Source: Rhizobium terrae (GTDB lineage Bacteria > Pseudomonadota > Alphaproteobacteria > Rhizobiales > Rhizobiaceae). From it: DNA of 64,000 bases. Positions 59,177 through 64,000 of this stretch are shown here, piece after piece (positions within the stretch are counted from its first letter, which is position 1; each line of letters opens with the position of its first letter). A model generated the notes under the pieces. It saw only the letters and a program-made list of their open reading frames with translations. It did no database searches and had not been told where the DNA came from. Location of the stretch: NCBI RefSeq assembly GCF_003425685.1, contig NZ_QJKM01000021.1:1-64000 (forward strand), written 5' to 3'. The position numbers were made by a program, and so were the translations under genes.

Positions 59177-59815
59177 ATGGCCGGGAAGACCGAAAAGCTG
59201 CTTGCCATCCTGAAACTGCAGCCGGTGGTGCCGGTGCTGATCGTCGACGACGCCAAATCGGCCGTGGGGCTTGCAAAGGCGCTGGTCGCCGGCGGCCTGA
59301 AGGCGATCGAGATCACCATGCGCACGCCGGCCGCGCTCGATGCGGTAAAGGCGGTGGCTGAGGAGGTGGAAGGCGCCAATGTCGGCGCCGGCACGATCCT
59401 CAACGGCAGGGATTGGGATGCCGCCGTCAAGGCCGGCTCCACCTTTATCGTTTCCCCGGGCGTCACGCCGGGCGTGCTTGCGGCCGCCAAGGATTCGCCG
59501 GTGCCGCTGCTTCCCGGCGCCGCGACGTCGAGCGAGGTCATGACGCTGCGCGAGGCCGGGTATGATGTCCTGAAGTTCTTCCCCGCCGAACAAGCCGGCG
59601 GCGCCGCCTATCTCAAGGCGCTTTCCTCGCCGCTCGCCGGGACGCTGTTCTGCCCGACCGGCGGCATTTCGCTGAAGAATGCCAACGACTACCTGTCGCT
59701 GCCGAACGTCGTCTGCGTCGGCGGTTCCTGGGTGGCGCCAAAGGATCTCGTTGCCGCAGGCGACTGGGCGGGCATTACCAGGCTTGCCTCGGAAGCCGCG
59801 GCGCTGAAAGCCTGA
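59177..59815 (+). CDS. eda: KDPG/KHG aldolase
   Basis: 212 residues from the ATG at 59177, preferred over an ATG at 59168 that directly abuts GGAG; from 59177 the GGAG has a 9-bp spacing. Class I aldolase: Glu45 in KAIEITMRT is catalytic, and Schiff-base Lys133 is in GYDVLKFFPAEQAGG. FIVSPGVTP and PTGGIS segments bind the phosphate. It splits 2-keto-3-deoxy-6-phosphogluconate into pyruvate and glyceraldehyde 3-phosphate in the Entner-Doudoroff pathway. The rest of the pathway is not in this window. Confidence 0.95.
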   Translation: MAGKTEKLLAILKLQPVVPVLIVDDAKSAVGLAKALVAGGLKAIEITMRTPAALDAVKAVAEEVEGANVGAGTILNGRDWDAAVKAGSTFIVSPGVTPGVLAAAKDSPVPLLPGAATSSEVMTLREAGYDVLKFFPAEQAGGAAYLKALSSPLAGTLFCPTGGISLKNANDYLSLPNVVCVGGSWVAPKDLVAAGDWAGITRLASEAAALKA

Positions 59816-59854
59816 ACAGGCCCGGAGCAGGTGGTGCCGCGGGAGGAGCAGATC

Positions 59855-60235
59855 ATGCACAAGGGTTCATGCCTCTGCGATGCGGTAACCTTCGAGATCG
59901 AAGGTGAACTGGCTGCACCGGATGCCTGCCATTGTTCCAGGTGCCGGAAACATTCCGGCCATTATTTCGCCTCGACCGACGTGCCGCGTGACCGGCTGAC
60001 GATCCATGGCACGGAAAATCTCGGCTGGTATCAGTCCTCCGAGAAGGTGCGGCGCGGCTTCTGCACCACCTGCGGCTCATCGCTCTTCTGGGACCCGCCG
60101 CACCGGGACTGGATCGCCGTCGCCATGGGGGCGTTCGATACGCCGACGGAAACGCGCCTGAAGACGCATATCTTCGTGGCCGACAAGGGCGATTATTACG
60201 ACATCGCCGATGGCCTGCCGCAGAACCGGCAATGA
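59855..60235 (+). CDS. GFA-family protein (glutathione-dependent formaldehyde-activating enzyme-like)
   Basis: 126 residues from the ATG at 59855 (GGGAGGAGCAG before it). Zinc-binding Cys pattern of the Mss4-like/GFA fold: SCLCDAVTFEIEG, CHCSRCRKHSGHYFAS and FCTTCGSSLFWD. Many family members do not act on formaldehyde, so the biochemical role is open. It lies 40 bp after eda. Confidence 0.9.
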   Translation: MHKGSCLCDAVTFEIEGELAAPDACHCSRCRKHSGHYFASTDVPRDRLTIHGTENLGWYQSSEKVRRGFCTTCGSSLFWDPPHRDWIAVAMGAFDTPTETRLKTHIFVADKGDYYDIADGLPQNRQ

Positions 60236-60364
60236 CGCTGCCGGGCCGGCGCCATTCACAGGCGTCATTGTCGGGGCGGGTCGGCCCACCCACCTGCGAA
60301 CCGTCTTTGTAATTTCACAATCGCATTCCTATCTTCCTCACGAAACGCAACAGGGAGACATGCG

Positions 60365-61078
60365 ATGTTCGACGCGAAGAAACTTCTCGACCAGTTCCTC
60401 GGATCTCAGATCCCGGGACTGTCGGGAACGGTAAGGGGCCGGGCGGAGCAGGCGGGCCAGCTTGCCAAGGACAATCCGCTCGCCACCGGTGCGATCGTCG
60501 CAGCGCTTCTCGGCACCAAGACCGGCCGCCAGCTCGCCGGCAATGTGGCGACGGTCGGCGGCATCGCGGCGATCGCCGGCCTCGGTTATCTCGCCTACAA
60601 GAACTACAGGTCCGGCCAGTCGCCCGAGGCGGCGCCGCAGCCGGCCCCGCAGGCCGGGACACCGCTGCTTGCGCCGCCTGCCGATTCGCCCTTTCATCCG
60701 CAATCCGCGCAGCTTTCCAACGACTTCGCGCTGACGCTGATCCGGGCGATGATCGCCGCCGCCAAGGCCGACGGTCATATCGACGCCTCCGAACGCGCCA
60801 ACATCATGGACAAGGTGCATGCCGTCGACCTGGGCTCGGAGGCGGAAGCCTTCATCGAAAACGAACTCGCCAATCCGGTGGATATCGACGACCTCGTCGC
60901 GGCTGCCCGCACCGAGGAGCAGAAGGTCGAGCTTTATGCGGCGACCCGCCTGACGATCGATCCGGACACGCGCGCCGAACGCGGTTATCTCGATCTGCTC
61001 GCGGGCCGGCTCGGCCTTGCCGATGCGCTGATCGACCATATCGACGCGACGGTCTCGGCGGCGAAGGTGAAGGTCTGA
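60365..61078 (+). CDS. DUF533/TerB-like family protein
   Basis: A 237-residue protein. A Gly/Ala-rich hydrophobic segment with two possible membrane helices (about 40-80, ATGAIVAALLGTKTGRQLAG and ATVGGIAAIAGLGYLAYKNY), a Pro/Ala linker, and a C-terminal helical TerB-like domain (about 125-237) with LIRAMIAAAKADGHIDASERANI (acidic metal-binding pattern) and AATRLTIDPDTRAERGYLDLLAGRL. DUF533 proteins (YebE-type) are of unknown function. CAGGGAGA precedes the start. Confidence 0.88.
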   Translation: MFDAKKLLDQFLGSQIPGLSGTVRGRAEQAGQLAKDNPLATGAIVAALLGTKTGRQLAGNVATVGGIAAIAGLGYLAYKNYRSGQSPEAAPQPAPQAGTPLLAPPADSPFHPQSAQLSNDFALTLIRAMIAAAKADGHIDASERANIMDKVHAVDLGSEAEAFIENELANPVDIDDLVAAARTEEQKVELYAATRLTIDPDTRAERGYLDLLAGRLGLADALIDHIDATVSAAKVKV

Positions 61079-61130
61079 GCCGCCGGATAGCTCTTCTTCC
61101 GACCGAGGTTGGGAACGGCGTGGGCGGCTT

Positions 61131-61628
61131 TCACTTCGCCAGCTTCACCGCCGTCCCCGTTGCCGCGACGAACAGTATGCCGCCCGAACCGGCGGTTGAC
61201 AGTTCGCTGAAATCGAACCTGACGCCGATGACGGCGTCGGCGCCGAGCTTCACGGCGGCGAGGCGAAGTTCAGCCATGCAGGCGGTCCTCGCCTCCCGCA
61301 CGGCGGTCTGCACGGTCTTGCTGCGGCCGCCGAAGAAATCGCGGAAATTGTTGGCGATGTCCTTGAAGATGTTGAGGCCGACGGCCGTCTCGGCCCCGAC
61401 GATATCGATGATGCCGTCGATCTGACGGTTCGGGATTTCGCTCGTGGTGGTGACGATGAGCGCAAGGACGGCGGGATCATTCAGTTCTTCCGGGGTGGGG
61501 ACCGTTTCGATCTCCTTGATCGCCGAGGCGACTCGGCCGGACTCCGCCTGTGCGCGGCAGTCCTGGCATTGACCGCCGCGAAGATCGAGAAAACTGACGT
61601 CTCGGCCGCATGATGCGCAGGCTGGCAT
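61131..61628 (-). CDS. YbjQ (UPF0145) family protein with N-terminal zinc ribbon
   Basis: 165 residues from the ATG at 61628, which has GGAG 6 bp before it; a start 15 bp upstream has none. Residues 3-24 hold two CxxC pairs (CASCGRDV ... CQDC), a small zinc ribbon. The rest is the YbjQ pentameric fold: VLALIVTTTSEIPNRQIDGIIDIVGAETAVG, AREARTACMAELRLAAVKLGADAVIGVRFD and GILFVAATGTAVKL. The family is called heavy-metal binding, without firm evidence. Divergent from the GNAT gene. Confidence 0.88.
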   Translation of the reverse strand: MPACASCGRDVSFLDLRGGQCQDCRAQAESGRVASAIKEIETVPTPEELNDPAVLALIVTTTSEIPNRQIDGIIDIVGAETAVGLNIFKDIANNFRDFFGGRSKTVQTAVREARTACMAELRLAAVKLGADAVIGVRFDFSELSTAGSGGILFVAATGTAVKLAK

Positions 61629-61793
61629 GGCTCGCTCCGGCATTCTCGACAAAGGAAGCAGACTGGCAGGCTGCTGTCCGCGTAAAAAACACACATGCAG
61701 GAACACGATGGATGCGCGATCCTTGCGTCGTTCTCGCCCGTTGCCTTTCGTTTTTCCCTGGCCTAAGCCAATGGGCTCGAAACAGAGGCTCCC

Positions 61794-62486
61794 ATGCGCG
61801 ATCTCAAGAATTACAAAGTTGCCGCTCCCGGTCCCGTCACCCTGAAGGGCCGCCTTCTCACCCTCGAGACCTATGATCGCGAAAGGCATCTCGCCGGTCT
61901 CTGGGAGGCGCTCGGCGGTGCGGACGGGATCAACGACCTCCTCAAATATTTTCCGAACGAGGATTATGCGTCGGCGGAGGACCTCGACCGCTGGCTGCAA
62001 TCCGTTCGCCCGAGCGGCTTCGTGACGCTGATCGCCATCGAGAACGCCACCGGCAAGATCGTCGGCATGGCGAGCTTCATGCGCCCCGACCCCAAGAACG
62101 GCGTCGTCGAGGTTGGTTCCGTCGCGCATGGGCCGGCGATGAAGCGGTCGCCGATGTCGACCGAACTGCATTACCTGATGGCCAGGCACGTCTTCGAGGA
62201 CCTCGGCTATCGCCGCTACGAGTGGAAGTGCCATAACGAAAACGAGCCGAGCAAGGTGACCGCGCTGCGCTACGGCTTCACCTTCGAAGGCGTTTTCCGC
62301 CAGCACGTGATTTCGCGCGGTGCCAATCGCGACACGGCGTGGTTCTCGATGATCGACGGCGAATGGCCGCTCCTGAAAGCCGCCTTCGAGGCTTGGCTCG
62401 CACCGGAGAATTTCGATGCCGAGGGCAGGCAGAAACGGCGGCTGGAAGACATTCGGGCCGGGCTCGCAAAGGAGAAGACCGCATGA
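61794..62486 (+). CDS. GNAT-family N-acetyltransferase
   Basis: A 230-residue RimJ/RimL-like acetyltransferase (Acetyltransf_3): VTLKGRLLTLETYDRERHLAGLW at the start, IVGMASFMRPDPKNGVVEVGSVAHG in the core, and the acetyl-CoA-binding portion FEDLGYRRYEWKCHNENEPSKVTALRYGFTFEGVFRQHV. The substrate is unknown. The stop overlaps the next small gene as ATGA, implying coupling. Confidence 0.9.
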   Translation: MRDLKNYKVAAPGPVTLKGRLLTLETYDRERHLAGLWEALGGADGINDLLKYFPNEDYASAEDLDRWLQSVRPSGFVTLIAIENATGKIVGMASFMRPDPKNGVVEVGSVAHGPAMKRSPMSTELHYLMARHVFEDLGYRRYEWKCHNENEPSKVTALRYGFTFEGVFRQHVISRGANRDTAWFSMIDGEWPLLKAAFEAWLAPENFDAEGRQKRRLEDIRAGLAKEKTA

Positions 62487-62689
62487 CGCCCGAAGCAAGA
62501 TCCCAGGCGACGGCTGCAGCGATCATCCTGATCGTGGCCGGGCTCGTCGTCTATTTCCTGCCGACCATCGTGCTCGGCATTGGCCGGTTTTCGCCGGTCC
62601 TAGGCTTCATCGTCGGCGCTCTTCTGCTGCTCGGTTTCTTCCTCGTCTTCTGGCTTCGGGCGCGCTACCAGCGAAACCGCGACCGCTGA
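62483..62689 (+). CDS. Small two-TM membrane protein coupled to the GNAT gene
   Basis: 68 residues: a polar start (MTPEARSQA), a first helix (about 10-32, AAAIILIVAGLVVYFLPTIVLGI), a short loop, a second helix (about 38-58, VLGFIVGALLLLGFFLVFWL) and a basic end (RARYQRNRDR). The ATG overlaps the GNAT stop by 4 bp, and AAGGAGAAG precedes it. I do not recognise a function. Confidence 0.75.
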   Translation: MTPEARSQATAAAIILIVAGLVVYFLPTIVLGIGRFSPVLGFIVGALLLLGFFLVFWLRARYQRNRDR

Positions 62690-62808
62690 ACCTCTTCGAA
62701 GCCCCGACGCTCGCCATGCTCAGGCGGCAGGATGCGGACGCTCTCGATTGCCTACCGGCTCGGCACCGAGTCTGGTTTGGGCTGTCCTGCGCCGATACCC
62801 TATCTCCG

Positions 62809-63861
62809 TCAGTTCTGAAGGGTGGCGCCCAGAAGCGTCAATCCAACCAGCAGCACGAAGAGCGCACCGCCGATCTCGATCGCGTGGCCGATCCGTCCTG
62901 CCGTCCGCGAACCGGGTCCGGCAAGTCTGAGCGCCACATCCTTGGCGCCGACGGCCAGGGTGGCGAGGATGGCGACGGTGATCGCCGTGCCGACCGACAT
63001 GGCAAGCACCGAAAGCACGCCGCCGAGATAGAGGCTGTTGAGCAGCGCAAAACTCATCACCAGGATCGCGCCGGAGCAGGGCCGCAGGCCGACCGCGATG
63101 ATCGCCGACCAGGCTTCCCGCAGGCTGAAATTTTTGGCGCGCAGCAGGTTAGGGTCAGGCATATGGCTTACGCCGCAGGTCTCGCAATATTCGCTCTCGC
63201 CCTTGTGGGCGTGGTCGTCGATCCCGACGGCCTGGAAGTTGAAGCCGGTCGAGGCGCGACCGGCGGCCGGCGCGCTGAAAAGCATCGCGGTCGCGGGTGC
63301 CGCTTCCGGCACGCGGACGATGCGCAGCCTGAGCGCGCTGATTTTCTTGACGAGCAGCCAGGCGCCGAACAACGCCACCAGCGCAAAACTCGCGATCTCC
63401 ATCGCCTGGGTGGCGGCGGTCATGGTGATGCCGGAGCCGCGCAGCACGACATAGGCCGCACCCACGAGCATGATCGCTATCACGCCCTGCAGCAGGGCGG
63501 AGGCGAAGGAAATGCCGATGCCGCGCTTGAGTTGCACCTCGTTGGCGATCATGTAGGAGGAGATCACCGCCTTGCCGTGGCCCGGGCCGGCGGCATGGAA
63601 GACGCCGTAGGCGAAGGAAAGTCCGATCAGGCCGGACAGCGCGTAAGGGTCTTCGCGCATGGCCCGCAGCGAACCCGTCAGTGCGCGATAGAAGGACTGC
63701 TGGTAGGTGTTGATCCAGGCGAAGAAGGGGCCGAACGGCCCGCCGGCCGAGAAGGAGGGTTCGGCCGAACCGACGCCGAGCGGCGATTGCGCATGGGCGA
63801 TGCCGGCGACGGCGAAGGCGGCCAGAACGGCAAGGGCGAGCCCGTGGCGTTTTGTCAGCAT
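62809..63861 (-). CDS. Nickel/cobalt transporter, NicO/RcnA-like family
   Basis: 350 residues from the ATG at 63861, which overlaps the end of the preceding gene. A signal-like first helix (LALAVLAAFAVAGIAHAQS), then six further segments. The metal motif FHAAGPGHGKAVISSYM (about 115-131) and IAVGLRPCSGAILVMSFALL are NicO signatures. The cytoplasmic loop carries HAHKGESEYCETCGVSH, a His/Cys metal-binding patch. It exports or imports Ni2+/Co2+ or possibly other divalent cations. Partner of the DUF1007 protein. Confidence 0.9.
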   Translation of the reverse strand: MLTKRHGLALAVLAAFAVAGIAHAQSPLGVGSAEPSFSAGGPFGPFFAWINTYQQSFYRALTGSLRAMREDPYALSGLIGLSFAYGVFHAAGPGHGKAVISSYMIANEVQLKRGIGISFASALLQGVIAIMLVGAAYVVLRGSGITMTAATQAMEIASFALVALFGAWLLVKKISALRLRIVRVPEAAPATAMLFSAPAAGRASTGFNFQAVGIDDHAHKGESEYCETCGVSHMPDPNLLRAKNFSLREAWSAIIAVGLRPCSGAILVMSFALLNSLYLGGVLSVLAMSVGTAITVAILATLAVGAKDVALRLAGPGSRTAGRIGHAIEIGGALFVLLVGLTLLGATLQN

Positions 63862-64000
63862 GTCAGTTCCAGTCGGGTGGCAAAGAGTTTCGTCATGTCG
63901 GTGCCGGTCGGATCGTTGAAGAAGGCATCCGTCAGCGTGGCGTTGTTTTGCGAAATGACCTCGTCGGGATCCGGCCGCACGACCTTGTGCTGGCAATGGG
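63855..64000 (-). CDS. DUF1007-family periplasmic protein, C-terminal fragment
   Basis: The last 47 codons of a gene that begins beyond the window end. The minus strand reads ...VISQNNATLTDAFFNDPTG then DMTKLFATRLELTC, stop. The TLTDAFFNDPT...LFATR ending is characteristic of DUF1007 proteins, which are almost always encoded next to a NicO transporter, as here. The stop overlaps the NicO start (ATG inside ACATGCTGA). DUF1007 is probably a periplasmic metal-handling partner. Confidence 0.85.
   Translation of the reverse strand, partial: HCQHKVVRPDPDEVISQNNATLTDAFFNDPTGTDMTKLFATRLELTC

Noticed and set aside
1..64000. tRNA, rRNA or tmRNA genes
   Set aside because: I saw no cloverleaf-like sequence with a T-loop (GGTTCGAATCC-type) in any intergenic space; a tRNA scan would settle this.

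Overview
The window is GC-rich, densely coding DNA from an alphaproteobacterium, most likely a member of the Rhizobiaceae (Rhizobium/Agrobacterium/Sinorhizobium group). The evidence is the smoEFGK-mtlK polyol operon, the sitABCD manganese importer, the gene order lysS - gltX - emrR/emrAB - lacI - xylB - xylA, and two families of rhizobial intergenic palindromic elements. The species cannot be named from sequence alone. No rRNA, tRNA, CRISPR array, prophage, transposase or insertion sequence was found. It looks like ordinary chromosome whose accessory content is sugar and metal uptake.

Layout. 1-1.2 kb: tail of a peptide ABC ATPase gene and a Phd/PemK-type toxin-antitoxin pair. 1.3-11.0 kb: polyol regulon with a SorC-type regulator, the sorbitol/mannitol ABC importer SmoEFGK, mannitol 2-dehydrogenase, a HAD phosphatase, an FGGY pentulose kinase and a SnoaL-like protein; the sorbitol dehydrogenase gene smoS expected after smoK is absent. 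11-16 kb: ArsR/SRPBCC/DUF1801 stress operon, a CysZ/EI24-like membrane protein, a truncated VOC gene, endonuclease III, DUF2244 and an Ada-like methyltransferase. 16-18.2 kb: a SorC regulator divergent from transaldolase. 18.2-21 kb: methyltransferase and a MarR-MFS pair with twin palindromic operators. 21-26.2 kb: sitABCD with two Mur-like boxes bracketing its promoter, divergent from an undescribed His-rich, membrane-anchored protein.

26.4-37.6 kb: ABM monooxygenase, lysS, gltX, SLC13/RCK permease, glutathione peroxidase, TerC, and EmrR/EmrAB efflux. 37.6-50 kb: a pentose/glycoside regulon with a LacI regulator, xylulokinase, xylose isomerase, a ribose/xylose-type ABC importer, a xylose-isomerase-like TIM barrel, a Gfo/Idh/MocA dehydrogenase and a GH1 glycosidase. 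A 13-bp sequence shared by the lacI and ABC-operon promoters ties the two halves together. 50-56 kb: the MetNIQ methionine importer flanked by an EAL phosphodiesterase and a CHASE4-GGDEF-EAL protein. 56-64 kb: a minimal LMW-PTP-like protein, TrhO, a split CYTH/CHAD pair, KDPG aldolase, GFA protein, DUF533, YbjQ, GNAT, and a NicO/DUF1007 metal-export pair cut by the window end.

Most interesting leads: the His-rich protein beside the Mn importer, the possible oxidative glycoside-cleavage cassette downstream of xylA, and several compact regulatory regions (MarR, EmrR, Mur, ArsR, LacI) whose promoter and operator geometry can be read directly. Several starts were moved from the longest frame to internal codons with good ribosome binding sites or to fit a promoter; these are stated per gene.
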